Made by a program: the position numbers and the translations under genes | The notes under the pieces: generated by a model | Told to the model about the DNA's origin: nothing | The model's input: only the letters and a program-made list of their open reading frames with translations | Database searches by the model: none | Part shown: positions 14,334 through 26,676 of the stretch, one piece after another | How positions within the stretch are numbered: the first letter of the stretch is position 1 | Layout of the letters: each line of letters opens with the position of its first letter | Assembly: GCA_000231825.2 (NCBI GenBank) | Contig: JH720334.1 | Span: 423,804 to 487,803 of the forward strand | Length of the DNA stretch: 64,000 nucleotides | DNA from: Tetrahymena elliotti 4EA | Taxonomy: Eukaryota; Ciliophora; Oligohymenophorea; Hymenostomatida; Tetrahymenidae | Reading direction: 5' to 3'

Positions 14334-16592
14334 TCATACGAAAGTCTATTTTATACAAAAATTGTTTAATGTATTGTTAATTTTCTTTTAAATTCTAAAT
14401 TATTATTTACATCTTCCCAAGAGTTGTTACCAGGACCACTGAAGTTATCGATGGCAGTTTGATCGAAGAGACCAACCTTATCAGCTAATAAGAGAGTTAA
14501 GAACATGCTAGGGCAAGACTTCCAGAAGTATTTAGTGAAGAAACCGGCAAAGTAAGTACCAGCAAACTCGTGATACCAGATCCAGACAGCAGCCTTTCTG
14601 TAATTACCGTTGAAAGTGCAAGGAGCACCAGCAACCTTAGGCCAGAAGTCAACCATTTCTCTAGTGACCATCCAAGGATAAGAGAAGATGGCAGCAAGAT
14701 AGGTACTAATAGTGGCAATAACAACCTAATTTTAATATTTAAAAATATTTTTATATTAAAAATTAATTTAACAAATATTTAAAATAGAGGTAAAAAATTA
14801 AATATTTCTATTGCTTAAAAGTACTTTAATCTTAATTGATTTTATATCATAAAGTTGCTAGGAAATAAGCTTTATTTATAAATGTTTCAAATCTCCCATT
14901 TTAATTAAACCAGAGCTTTCATAAAAATAATATTTATTCGTTTTTATTTTGGAAGATCCTATTATTCTAATTTTTGATACAAAATTCACGATATTCATAT
15001 GATATTTATAAAAATGAATATTTTTTATCTCATAATTTTGCTGGTTAGAAAGAACTATATTAAAAGAATTTAATTATCATCGTTTTTATTTCACTTTTTT
15101 TTCATTAGATTTCCTTTTTATTTGGCTTTCCCTTTCAAGATATTGTTGTATTTAAAATGACAATAATACAGTGATTTTAAACATATTCTCTTTAATTTTT
15201 ATAGCAGCTTTAAATTTATTATATTTAACATACAGCAGCCCTATTAACTAGATGGGATAATTTGTTATTTTTTAGCCTTATTAGCTAGATAAAGTAACCT
15301 TTGATATTATGCTTTTAACCTCTAATAATTAATTTATAAGATATTTATTTACCTTGCAAGCAAATTCGTTTTATTCACCAACTCTCCAAGCGAATGAAGC
15401 CTTATCCTTAAGGAAATCATATGTGTAAAAGAGAGTGAAGGTTGAGAAGAAGTTTCTAATGATTAAGGGGAATGAATTTTTAAATAAGAAATAAGGGCCT
15501 TCTTCGAAGGGGATTCTAACTAAAGCAGATAAATAGCTGGAATAACCTCTTTGGAGTTCCTTGGGGAAAGTCTTGTCACCGTAGTAAGCCATACGAGCAA
15601 GTTCAAAAGGAACAGAGATAGGAGCAGTGAATAAGGCAGCGAGCATAGTGGTAGGGACCTTTCTGATGAAATTAAACTCGAAACCAGCAAAGACTCTCTA
15701 CCAACCATTATTAAGCCATCTGAAAGCAGCTAATCTGGCACCAACGTCGAAAGTACCAATGCATAAAGCATATTGAGATCTGTTCCAAACAGACTTTCTG
15801 AAATTTTCAAGCTTGAAGACTTCCTTCAAGAAAGTACCAGCTTGACGTAAATTTTAAGGCTTTTCATATTTAGTAGCAAGTAATTTGCAGTTTTCAATGA
15901 GTGCAGTCAAATTTTCTTAGAATAATGAAGCAGCAACACCTACAGTAACACCTCTCTTGACATTGTTATATAAGGTGGAATCAGGTCTATATATAAGATT
16001 AAAATCAGAAAAAAATAATTAAAATTAAATTTAGCAAAATCATTTTAATTGAGGAATTTAAATGTTTTTATTTGTCTTTTAAAATATATATCTTTCCCCT
16101 TTCAAATCTTTTTTTGAGGATTTTATTTATTTCTCTTGCTTTCTCTTAATTTTAATTTTTGCTTGTAAAAGAGGAGGAAAGGAGCAGGATAGATATATGA
16201 AAAACAAATAAAGAGGATATCTGAACTTAAAAAGCGAATCTAGCATCTATTTCGGTTACACCCTCACTAGTCATTCCCCTACAACTACTATTCTTACTAA
16301 AGATTATTTCAGTGCCTACTCATACAAAAATGTCCTATCAATCCTTTCTTTTGATTTCAATTACATTATTTATGTCCGAGTTTGCTCTGCTAATATCGTT
16401 GAGATTTATTTACAAATAAGGTCTCAAATCTCTTTTTATATCCCGAAATAAAATGCTAAATCGTTTCTATTTCATCATATCCTTTTTTAAATCATATCTA
16501 TAATAATCGCACCTTCTAACCCAACCCTAAACATTGTAAATATCCCAATAGAGGGAGTGTCTTCTTTTGATATCTTCTAATTCGAAAAACAT
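14334..16592 (-). CDS. Mitochondrial carrier family protein
   Basis: Solute carrier of the mitochondrial inner membrane (SLC25 type), substrate not determined. Four exons, 16592-16513, 15986-15353, 14725-14411 and a 12-base last exon 14345-14334, total 347 codons (346 residues); introns are 526, 627 and 65 bp. Seen in the protein: VPFELAR, a match to the Px[DE]xx[RK] carrier signature, in the second repeat near residue 150; a degenerate third signature, YPWMVTR, with Met in the acidic position; and alternating hydrophobic helices. The first repeat lacks an obvious signature. Without the tiny last exon the frame would run into A/T-rich 3' DNA; with it the protein ends NSWEDTFV. Codons are strongly C-biased, suggesting high expression. 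The first intron is unusually G+C-rich. Divergent carrier of ciliate type; identity of the transported metabolite is open. Confidence 0.93.
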
Positions 16593-16692
16593 TCTTGCTA
16601 ACTATACTTAGTTTTTCCTTAAGTATCTCTTCTTCTTATTTTTTGTTTCTTTATTTTTTTTATTAATAATTGCTTTCTTTTTTATTTAATGT

Positions 16693-16710
16693 ATACATAC
16701 ATACATACAA
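16693..16710 (+). repeat. CATA microsatellite
   Basis: Four to five tandem CATA units in the divergent promoter region of the carrier gene. Confidence 0.7.
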
Positions 16711-17927
16711 ATAAACATAACAAAGAAAGAAGCTCAATAAATTAAAAAAAATAAATAAATCATTCATATTCCCATTTTATTTTCAATGCACTCATTCATT
16801 TTTTTATGAATCAATAATTAGTCGCCCCTTCATTTTTTAACAAAAGATTAAATTCATTCATATCAAAGAGGACAAATACATTATTATTATATTTTTTATA
16901 ATCAAATTTGATTTCATTTGATGTATTCTTGCATTCTGAATATTATAAATATTTAATTCTTCTTACCTTCTCATTAACTAAATAATCAAATATTTATTGT
17001 GTCTTTATTTATGACTATTGGATTCATCTATCAATCACCTTATCAGCTCATTTAAAATAAATTAATATATATTTATATTTTTACTATTATATCAAATTAA
17101 CCAAAAACACACTTTATTCATTTTATTAAAATTTTATTTTTGAAATTAATACTTTTAAGCAAATCTATTTTGATAATTTTATTAACAAAATTAAAGAAAT
17201 TATTTGAAACAATTTAACTCTTATTTTTAATGAAATTATCAATTAACCTATGAAACTAATTCATTAACATAAAATAAATGAATTCCACCTAAAATTTTAC
17301 TAAAATATTTGATTCTTAGTTTGACAGTTATTTTTTTAATTAATTTCCAAATTTATTTATTGATCAAATAATTAAACTTTTAAATTTTGCAATTAACCTC
17401 TGTATTATCTTTTTAAAATTGATGGATAGATTTTGAGCTCAAATTTATAAATTTATTTTTGAAAAAAGTGTTTAGGTATTTTTTATTATCCTTAAAAACT
17501 ATTTGTTAAAAGAGGAATTCAAATTTAAATAAAATAATCTTTTCAAAGATTAAATTAAACAATTCTATTTAAAAATATATTATTTGACTCTATTTTGATT
17601 ATTTTGATTATAAAGCAATTATTTATCTACCAATTCAAGCATCAAAAAAAGGTATAAGCTAAGCTAACTTTAAAATTTACAAGAAAAAAAATATTAATCC
17701 ATTAAATAAAGAATTAAAAATATAATTAAGAATAAGTTCTTAATAGAATAAATCTTGAAAAAGCATGTTAGTTTGATTGTTTTTTTATTTGAGCTGATAA
17801 TCTAAAATTATTTAAAACTTAGAATATTTAATTTTTAGAATTTATATGATTTTAGCTTTTGCATTAAATAATTAACTTAAATGATCATTTATTAATTTTT
17901 ATTTGATAGTAACTTCAGATTTTTGTA

Positions 17928-18152
17928 ATGAAAATTTCTTCAGATTAATTAATTATTGTCTCTAGTCAGAATATAATAGAAACACTTAAATATATGGGTG
18001 ATGCTGCTTTTATTTAGAGTAGAGAATAGAAATTATTCCAAATCATAACTATTAATTTAGTTTGGGTAGCAAGAAAATACTTATTTTTAAACAAACTAGA
18101 AGAAATTCTTATTGATTTTTAAATACTTAATAACAATTTATTTTAAGCTTGA
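17928..18152 (+). CDS. Possible small protein gene, 74 residues
   Basis: ATG-to-TGA ciliate-code frame of 75 codons in a G+C-enriched patch. The translation has mixed, protein-like composition, for example SSQNIIETLKYMGDAAFI and QKLFQIITINLVWVARKYLF, with an amphipathic or hydrophobic middle. It could instead be one exon of a longer gene, since an AG precedes the frame at about 17910. No family recognised and no supporting neighbour. Low certainty. Confidence 0.3.
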
Positions 18153-18748
18153 ATTATTGATATTATCTCTACTCATGTGCTCTGATAGTAGCAAAACAAT
18201 TATCTCCTTATTAAATTAAGTATATAGATTTAGTAATTAAAATGGATTATATAATTACACTTTTAGGTTTATATTATATGATGATTTTTTTATAATATAA
18301 TTTTTTAAAAAAACAAGCCAATAATAAAACAAAAAAAAATCAGCAAGAAATCAAACAAAAATTTCAGATCAAAATTCATTCAAAAACTATAAAAAAAACA
18401 AGAAAAGTAATATAAATAATCTTTTCAAGAAACTTAAACAAATATCAAGAAACTCAGCAAAGAAAAAAAAGAATAGAAGACTTAATTCAGTCAATCAATC
18501 ACTTTTTTCTTTCTTTCTGTAAATTTGATACAAATATTAAGCAATCAGTTGATTAATTCATTCAATAAAAGTTAGCAGATAAACAAAGAAACAAACAAAT
18601 AAACCCAAACAAATTCAAATTAATCTTAGCAAAAAGGCACCACATTTCTTTTTAAATTCGCTTCCCGATATCTGTGTACTAATTTAAAAATAATTAAAAG
18701 GGATAAAAGCTTCATTCGTTTCATTAAATATAGATAGTAGTATTTAAA

Positions 18749-21425
18749 ATGAATCTTTCAGATTTTTCAAAATCCTATTAAGAGGATAGTAAAGTTAATA
18801 AAAAAGAAGTTGATTTATAAGAATAAGACGATGTAGATCATATATTTTCCTCAAGCGCTTATGCTGCTATTGGAAGTTCTTTACCTTAAGCAAATTAAGT
18901 ATAAAATGTTGAGATAAAGAACTAAGTTGAGCCAGAGATGTTGCAAAGTTCAAAAGAATCATAAAAAGAAGATTAAGATCTCGTGGAAGAAAAAAAAGAT
19001 TAAATTGATCATTTTTAAGTAGAAGAAGAAAAAGCAAGAGAATCTGTACATTCCAACGTAATGAATTTGCTTGATTCAGGTGAAGATGCTTAGCCAAACC
19101 AAAATATTGATTTAATTTCATTTGAAAACTATGGTGATATTGAAATAGATTCAAAGTATTTAGATAGGAAAAGAATTGAAAATGCGAATAAAGAAATATT
19201 AGAAAATAATATCAATAACTTGCTAGAATATGCTCCTGATAATGCTGATGACTTATAAAATTCTCAGCTTTTCGACATTTAAGCTTAAACAACTGCTTTA
19301 TCAGCAAAAATGCTTCTAGAATCATCAATATAGTCCAATCATTAGCTATAAATATCTTAAAATAGCTAGCCAGAAGTATAGAAAAATTCATAACAAATTG
19401 AATTGTAAAAGCAAGGAAGTAGCAACTCGCAAAAAAATTTAATTACTAATTTGCACCAAAACATCATTTTCGAAGACGAAGAAGAATTGGAGGCAGAAAG
19501 AGATAACGAGTCTATGCAGCTATACAAAGAGAGAGACTAGATCATAGGTATTGACAAATCGCTTATGATTAACAGAATCATTATAGTTTGCGAGCCTGAA
19601 CTTATTACTGAAGGGTTTTTATTTAATTCATATTAATTATTACTATTAATTTTCCTACTTTTCTTACACTTGAAAGAATATTAAACAATTACTTATTTTA
19701 ACCATACAAATGATTGCTTGGCAGTCAACTAAATAATTTAAATATTCAGTCATAGATTTTTTCCTGACAGACCTACATTTAATTAATTTTTAAATAACCA
19801 TTATTTTTTTTATTCACAATTTTATCAAAAATGATCAATTTTGTTTAAAGAAAATAATCCTTTGCCAAAGAAAAGAAAGAAAATTAATTTTAAAAAATTC
19901 TAATAAAACAATTTTATTTAAAAGGTACATTACTACTTACAAATTGTATAGAGTAAAAAGCAAAATTTAACAATATTCTGGCTTTGATTCTGAAGTTTTA
20001 AGAAGGTAAAAAAAATTATAAATATTTGAATATTAAATTGTAGATTCTATTAATATTAAGCTCATTAACAAAAAATGAATTAAAATTATTAAAATAATAT
20101 AAAAAGATTTAGTGATTTCGAATGGCTTTACAATGAACTTGTAAACAAATATGGAGGATATCTAATTCCTTTGTTGCCTGAAAAAAATATTTTAACTAAA
20201 TTTAATATTGAGACAGCCAATTTTACTAAGGATAGATAAAAGAATTTAGAATTCTTTTTATAAAAGCTACTTGATCATTAAAAGTTACAATCTGTACCAG
20301 AGCTAAAGTTATTTTTGTTTGCTAAGAATGAAGTAATTAATTACTCTTTGTTAAATTATGCTGTTTATCATCTTTTATATTTTAATTCTTACAGGTTTTT
20401 TCTCTAGTGAAGGGAGAAGCTGAATCACAAAAGACCATTGAATAAAAATATTAAAATGTCATAGGCTCTGTTAAGAATTACATTTAATAAAGCATAGTAC
20501 CATTTTTTGGGTAAAAAATTTAGAAATATATAGTTGGTAACAAATAATAATTTCTAAACAAAAGGTATTCTCAAGAAAAAGGTTAGGAAATTATCAGAGA
20601 ATAAACAGAATTGGATAAAGATCTAAACAATTATGAGGCATATATTTAAAATTTGGCATAAAAAATGTCTAACTTTTTGAAAGTCTATGAAAGTCACTTT
20701 AATATTATGGAAGAAGAGCTTAAGTACTTAAATGAACTTAATTCAAATTATTCCAAGTACATTGAATCTACACAGAAAGATATTAAAATGGGAAATAGAA
20801 ACTAAAAATAAAATTAAAATAGTGAATCCTCAAAAAGTAATTTAATCAACTAAAAGCTCATCAATTTAAAGGAAGATTACGTTTTCAAATGGAGAAATTA
20901 GTTTTATCCATAATTAGAGGTAAATTTATGCATTTATTTTTCTTATTAATTACAATTTTTCATTAAGGTCTGGTATAAAAACTGTATTGCAGCCCAGGAA
21001 GCTTTAAACAGAAGAAAAGAGATTATAATTACTATTGTTAACCACACTAAAAGAATACAAGAATTAAATCTTCAAAACAAAAAAAATAATAATTAGGTGA
21101 ATAATTTAAATATTTTAATAAGATTTAATATTAAATCATTTAAAAATTTTATTAGAGAGACACAGAAACAGACATTTTATACAACAATTTGGTAAAAAAC
21201 CAGCAAAAACTTGAAAATATAAACAAGATTCTAGTCACTGAAATCAAAGAATTTGATGAAAACTAGCAGCAATAATTCGAATAAATGATTAATTTATTTA
21301 TTGAAATTGAGAAAGATTTTAATTACAAAGTAAAATTATTTATTTCCTTTTTTAAACTTTATTTTATCAAATATAAAAGTAAAATGAAATCTATCATGGA
21401 AGAGAGCCAAACATTATTTGAATGA
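18749..21425 (+). CDS. Sorting nexin-like PX-BAR protein
   Basis: Six exons (18749-19614, 19925-20005, 20107-20332, 20395-20919, 20968-21096, 21156-21425) give 699 codons, 698 residues. Residues 1-270 are acidic, Gln/Ser-rich and probably disordered. A PX domain follows (about 275-385): RIIIVCEPELITEG, YITTYKLYRVKSKI, LRRFSDFEWLYNEL and IPLLPEKN, which contain the Arg/Tyr-Phe and proline-rich elements used to bind PI3P. The rest is helical and fits a BAR-type coiled coil that senses membrane curvature on endosomes. Known SNX1/2/5-type proteins act in retromer-like retrieval; that role here is inferred from architecture. The first intron begins GTTTTT, a weak donor, but phase and PX continuity support it. 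The last exon contains an optional 50-bp intron (see findings), so the C-terminus is uncertain. Confidence 0.9.
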
Positions 21426-22903
21426 AAACTAATCATAAAATGATAAAATATCTATCTATCTACCTACCTATCTATCAAAAGATCAATATTTTTAGATCCG
21501 CTTACTAATTAAAGTTACTATATATTTAAATAAATAATATAAACCAATAAATAATAACTATTCTAGTTTTTTAAATAAATAATAAAATCACCCTATTAAG
21601 TATAGATTAACTAAATCTAATACTATACAAATTAATAGATACTGATTACCTTCAATGATTTAGGAAGGTTACACACATTCAATTTTAATATTTTATACTT
21701 TCAAGAATTTTACCTTACCTACACAATAAAATCTTAACTTAACCATCCATGTAAAAATAATTAGTTTCAAACAAAACCCTCAAGAAAGTAATTAATTCTT
21801 GATTTATCTATCAACAACAAACAACAGAAGAGAAATTTATATAAATATTTAGTATTAAATTGTTACTCACTTTATAATATAAAACTTGTATTTATTAAAA
21901 CATTCAATTATTATTTGTTTGCATGTATTCCTTTTATTAATTTCAATAAATATTTCTATTCAAAATATAATATAATTTTTATCTTCGATCAAGCATGATA
22001 TTTATGTATCATAAAGAAAACTATTAATTAAAATTAAAAATTCAATTATTTTTTTTTAATGTATTATTTAAACTATTTTAACAATAAAAACTTTCAAAAT
22101 ATTTATACCTTTTAGCATTTTACAAATTAATTAGAAATCTATGTAAATTTATTTGGAAAAAAACCTTCTTCAGAGTAAAGAAAAAATTTAACCAAAAAGT
22201 GATTTTCATAAATATTTTCTTTTAAAATTAATATTCCAAAATGTTATAAGCATGTAAAAATAAATAAATAAATTAAATGATTTTAATTAGTGAATGAAAC
22301 ATAAAATAATTTTGAAAAAAATAGAAATCCATGTTTAAAGAGGATTTGATTTGCTAATTATAAATATTAAATAAGATGCAAAAATGAAAAAATGAAGAGA
22401 CAAATACTAAGAAACTGCAAATAAATAAGATACATACCTTTAATTATAATTGTCAAAGATTAGGATAAAAATTAACATTTAAATGTGATAACAAATCATT
22501 TATAATTAAAATGAATGATAGAATACTATCTATTTATCAATGAAAATGGAAGTATCAATCATATTGAATATATAATAAGTTAAAGAAACTACCTGCAAGA
22601 AGGAAAGAAATGTATGTATATTTGCATGTATGTTTGTATGGACAACTGCATGATTGATTAATGAAGAAGAAAGAAGAGGAGAGAGAAAGAGAAGGAAAAT
22701 GCTTGGAAATGAAATAAATAAAAAAATAAAAAAGAAAAAATCTTATTTTGATTTAATTCTTTTGTATATTTATATTTGCTTATATAAAATAAAGAAAATA
22801 AAGAAGAGAAATTTTAAGAGAAGCAAAGAGAAAATAAGAGATAAAAAGGATGCACTCTACTTTACGTGTTTTCACTAAGAATAACTGTTTGAGTTTCACC
22901 AAC
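21426..22903. other. Intergenic region
   Basis: About 1.5 kb of A/T-rich DNA. Contains a CTAT/CTAC microsatellite at its start and, in its last 250 bp, a purine-rich tract just upstream of the next gene. No gene recognised. Confidence 0.5.
21450..21476 (+). repeat. CTAT/CTAC microsatellite
   Basis: Six to seven tandem four-base units (CTAT with two CTAC variants) 25 bp after the sorting nexin stop codon. Confidence 0.75.
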
Positions 22904-25278
22904 ATGAACAGATTTTCTACTGCTGCTTAAGTCGCTCAATCTAACTACTCCAAGTTCAGAGCCGACTACAGTGCATCAGTAGCTGCTTTCTAATAAAGAA
23001 TGTAATCAACTAGATACTAAACTTTTTTTATCATGGAAAGTAACATTCTCCTCAAGCAAAATGGCAGAATATCGATACAATAATTTGAAATTCGTCCCTT
23101 AAAAGCATAGCAGTATACTCATAAAATAGAAATATCAAGTCAAATTATAGAATTTTAGGACTAAAAATCAATTTAATTTTTGAAATGAAGGAAATTACAG
23201 GGAATTTCATTTATTTTTTCAACAATAAAATCAATTCATTATTAAAGAACAATTAGATGTTTAGGAATTAATTAGATCTTAAATCATTTAAATGCTAAAG
23301 CAAGCTATTAAAATTAGGAACAAAAAAACCAAAAAAAATTATTCTAAGTGAAGAAATAAATAGTTAATAGGTTGTAAAGATTAATAAATAAAATAGATAT
23401 TTAGAGAGTGGTCAAAACAAAAAACAATTAAAAAATAATTATAGGTTATTTTTATCTTTAAAGATATTTCTAACAATTCATTAAGTTGAAAATGATTAAA
23501 AATGCCAATAATTTAATTGCAAAATAGTGTACGAAGTTATTAAGATGAATGTTACTTATCATTATTAGATAAATTTATTCAAAAACAAAGTATTGTAAAG
23601 CATTATTTAACCTTCTTTTCTATTAGTAAGAGCATTGAAAAGGAAAATTCAGGTTCCATGAAGAAGCCTATGGCTAAGGCTTACGAACACCCCTACAACA
23701 GCGAACATCACCCTTTGAACTTCTCCGCTGTTAAAATCGCTGAAACTTTCCACGACTTTATTGGTCCTGAATAAGTTTCTCCTCACTACGAAAGTTTTGC
23801 TATGTCTAGAAAGTTTCTTTTGAGTAATGAATAAATATCATTAATTATAAATTCATATTTATTGAATGTTAATTAGAGTTTTGATGAAAATATCATTAAT
23901 TTTTAAAGCAAATAATATCCTTTTTCTTCTTTGGAAAAAAATTTGTATTAATTATTTGCGAAGCAATATCTTTCTTGAATAATTTTTGAAATAATCTTTA
24001 TTCAATTCACCAAAATGATTAGAAATTAGAATTCTCTGAAGCTTTAAAACTTAAATTTAATAATTTTTCTATTTTTAACTATTTAAAGCTTTCTGGGGTG
24101 GTTTCTTCGTTTTGAACTTCGGTATGGCCACCGTTGACCTTAACTGGATCATGAAATCTACCTACATTCCTTGGATTTTCTGGTTCTAATTAATGTACTT
24201 CTACGTTGAAGGTAAAAACTCCATGTTCAAGTAAGTATTTCTTTCTTTTCAATTCAATTGCGTATATTAAAATATTTTTTTATTCAATAAATATATCTAA
24301 TATTTCTTTCTTTTAAATAGGCCCTTGCTCCAAAGATTCTACAGAAGAGCTGCTGCTAACGAAATCTTCACTATGGAAGCTTTCTATCATGAAAATATTG
24401 AAAATAAGTTAAGAAACCTCATGAGAAGTAAAAATTTAACTCAAATTAGGAATTTGGAATCAGTTAAATGAAATAATAAAATAAATATCATTTTAACTAA
24501 ATAAAAAAATATATTATTTTAATTTTTTTGTTAATTAACTAATTTAGTCACCAAGGGACAACTTGAATACTGGGACATCCACACCAGTTACGGTGAAATT
24601 AGAGCTGATTCTATCAACAATGTATTTGAATATAATATATAAAATCTTTTAATATTAATTTTTTTTTTTTCAAAAAAATAAAATAGTTCTTAGCCAACGA
24701 ATATTTAAGATTATAATCTCACATCACCAGCAGAGCCTTAAATATCTTGAAACAAGCTTAAGCTTATGAAACCATGAACTAAGCTGCTTTACTCCAAAAG
24801 TTAATTGATGATGCTACCATTGCTATTGACAACGCCCTAAAGGGTGATAAGAGAGCTGAAGTCTTATCTAAGTCCCTCGACTCTGCTATTGACGGTCTTT
24901 CCAAGGGTTATATGGATTATCAAAACGACCCTCTCCTTCCCTTGATTCTTTCATCTATTGAAGCTAATGTTAAGAAGATCACCTCTCTCTCTGCTCAAGA
25001 GTAATTTTATAAAAATAAAATTAAACAATAAATTAATTTTGATTTTAAATAAATAGACAAGCTAAATTAATTGGTTTAACTGCAGATCAACTCAGAAGCA
25101 TCAAGGAAAACGATGTTAGGTAAATTATTTACTCACTAATATAATTAGCTTATTTAACAAACTCCCTTAAATAAAATATAGAGCTAGAAAGGAATTCTTG
25201 GAAGCCCAACCCAAATTAGATAACAATCTTAAAAATATCGAATCTGTTAAGAAGATTTTAACCACCTGGGGTAAATGA
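22904..25278 (+). CDS. Mitochondrial inner-membrane protein resembling ATP synthase peripheral-stalk subunit b
   Basis: Eight exons (22904-23001, 23627-23823, 24089-24230, 24321-24427, 24548-24621, 24687-25000, 25057-25119, 25182-25278) join to 364 codons, 363 residues, with all phases consistent. The N-terminus, MNRFSTAAQVAQSNYSKFR, looks like a mitochondrial presequence. Two hydrophobic stretches follow at about 99-140 (GGFFVLNFGMATVDLNWIM and IPWIFWFQLMYFYVEG), then about 200 residues of charged helix beginning TKGQLEYWDIHTSYGEIRAD. Short N-terminal membrane anchor plus long helical stalk is the layout of F-type ATP synthase b. Ciliate versions are highly diverged, so the assignment rests on architecture and is inference. 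C-biased codons indicate high expression. Another ciliate-specific respiratory-chain subunit remains possible. Confidence 0.75.
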
Positions 25279-26353
25279 ACAAATACTGGCTAGGTATTTT
25301 GATCACTTACATGCAACTAGTGATATCTTAATAAATCAATTTATTAAATAATTCCACACATTCTATAAAGCTTTTAAGAAGTACTATATGTGCCTTTTTG
25401 CTTAGTATAAATTATTATTAAATAAGCTTAACTTAAACAAAGTGGCAATCATCTTTAAAGTTTATTTGTTTGTTTGTGGAATCCTCATTCAATCATTCAA
25501 TTAATTGAACTTCCAAACCTATTTTATTTCACAAAATTTATATATTTAATGACTGATAAAAAAATACTTAATATCTTTATTTTACTCTAAAAATATAATA
25601 AATTCAAGATCAAGTTAAATACTATTTTTAATCAAAATCAAAAAGTTTAAAAATTAATTTTGATCAACTCAACATCAGTCTTTAAAAAAGCTGCAAAATT
25701 AATTAAGTTATTTTGAAAAATCAATTTAATTGGAAGTTTATTGACTAAAATAAAAAAAATAAGCTCTTTAAAATAAATAAATTATATATTTATTTAACAA
25801 AATATTTAATTAAATTTAAATTTTTTGGGTGCTAAATAATATTGTAATTATTTTATTTTTTGTTAAAAAAAGTGTTTTTCATCTATCATAAATAAAAGTA
25901 ATTTTTTCTAAGAATGGATCAATTTATGATACCTGGCCTGTTAATATAGTGTATTTCATTTTTAATATGCATAACTAATAAACCCATAATATAATAAATT
26001 GATTTTTTAAGCTAATTTTCAAATGAATTTGATTAGAAAAGAAAAGTAGAATAAGATTACAAAAATAAAATTCTCAAATAACATCAAAAAAATTTTAAGT
26101 TAAAATAAAATTGAGCTATTTCTTCTACCTTTTTTGTTTTAAAAATAATTAATAAATTTGTTTAAAAAATTAAGAGAATTTACAATGGGGGAGGGATATT
26201 TTTAGAGAAGGAGAAAAAAAGGCTTTCTCTTGTCTAAAGGTACTCAAAGAAGGGTTTTCCTTGGAGGGCTACCTTTTTTTAATTATTTATTTGATTTTAA
26301 ATTATTTATTGTTATTAAACATTTTTTATGACGAGATTATTAAAAAGTAAAAA
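25279..26353. other. Intergenic region with one arm of an inverted repeat
   Basis: A/T-rich spacer without coding signal. It includes the left copy of the 75-bp inverted repeat (26171-26247) followed by a G-rich stretch and a T7 run at 26273-26280. Confidence 0.5.
26171..26247 (+). repeat. Left arm of a 75-bp inverted repeat pair
   Basis: The core AGAGAATTTACAATGGGG, followed by a region with TATT.TTAGAG.AGGAG and AAAAAGG.TTTCTC, reappears in reverse complement at 28441-28514. By eye about three quarters of positions match over 75 bp. The arms enclose the tRNA-like sequence and the aspartyl protease pseudogene. Confidence 0.7.
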
Positions 26354-26426
26354 AAGAGATTGGCAGGATTGAACCACCGACCTTTCTCTTACTAGGTGAA
26401 TGCTCTAATCGCTGAGCTAAACCCAC
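26354..26426 (-). tRNA. tRNA-Thr(AGT)-like, imperfect stems, possible pseudogene
   Basis: Minus-strand 73-nt cloverleaf. The D arm is GCTC/GAGC (4 bp), the anticodon loop is CTAGTAA (anticodon AGT, reading ACU Thr), the T arm is GGTGG TTCAATC CTGCC, and a T7 run at the 3' side would stop RNA polymerase III. A-box (TAGCTCAGCGATTAGAGCA) and B-box (GGTTCAATCC) elements are intact. The acceptor stem pairs poorly: position 2:71 is T-C and three pairs are G-T. The anticodon stem has an A-A mismatch at 30:40. So it is either a diverged working tRNA or a decaying copy. Confidence 0.6.
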
Positions 26427-26676
26427 CAACTTTGATGACCACACAAAAATAAAAAAAAATTTTTTTTATAAATACAAACTAGTAAATTTAAATGAAATAG
26501 TTAATCCCATAAAAAACATAAAATTATTCTTTCTTAATTATCATAAGAAACAGATGTGATTTATTTCTAGATACATAAATTTAATATTTCACATTTGAAT
26601 ATTTGCAAATAAAAATAAAATTTATTAATGATTTAAATATATAATAGAAATATTAATAAAATTATCATATTTAATA

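Larger units (their letters stand above)
16593..18748. other. Intergenic region between divergent genes
   Basis: 2.2 kb upstream of both the carrier (-) and sorting nexin (+) genes. It starts with a pyrimidine-rich block and a short CATA repeat. One possible small gene at 17928-18152 is listed separately. The last 450 bp are A-rich leader-like DNA. Confidence 0.5.

Noticed and set aside
22654..22878. 74-codon plus-strand frame of Lys/Arg/Glu
   Set aside because: It is the translation of a purine-rich leader directly upstream of the ATP synthase b-like gene; no independent evidence for a protein.
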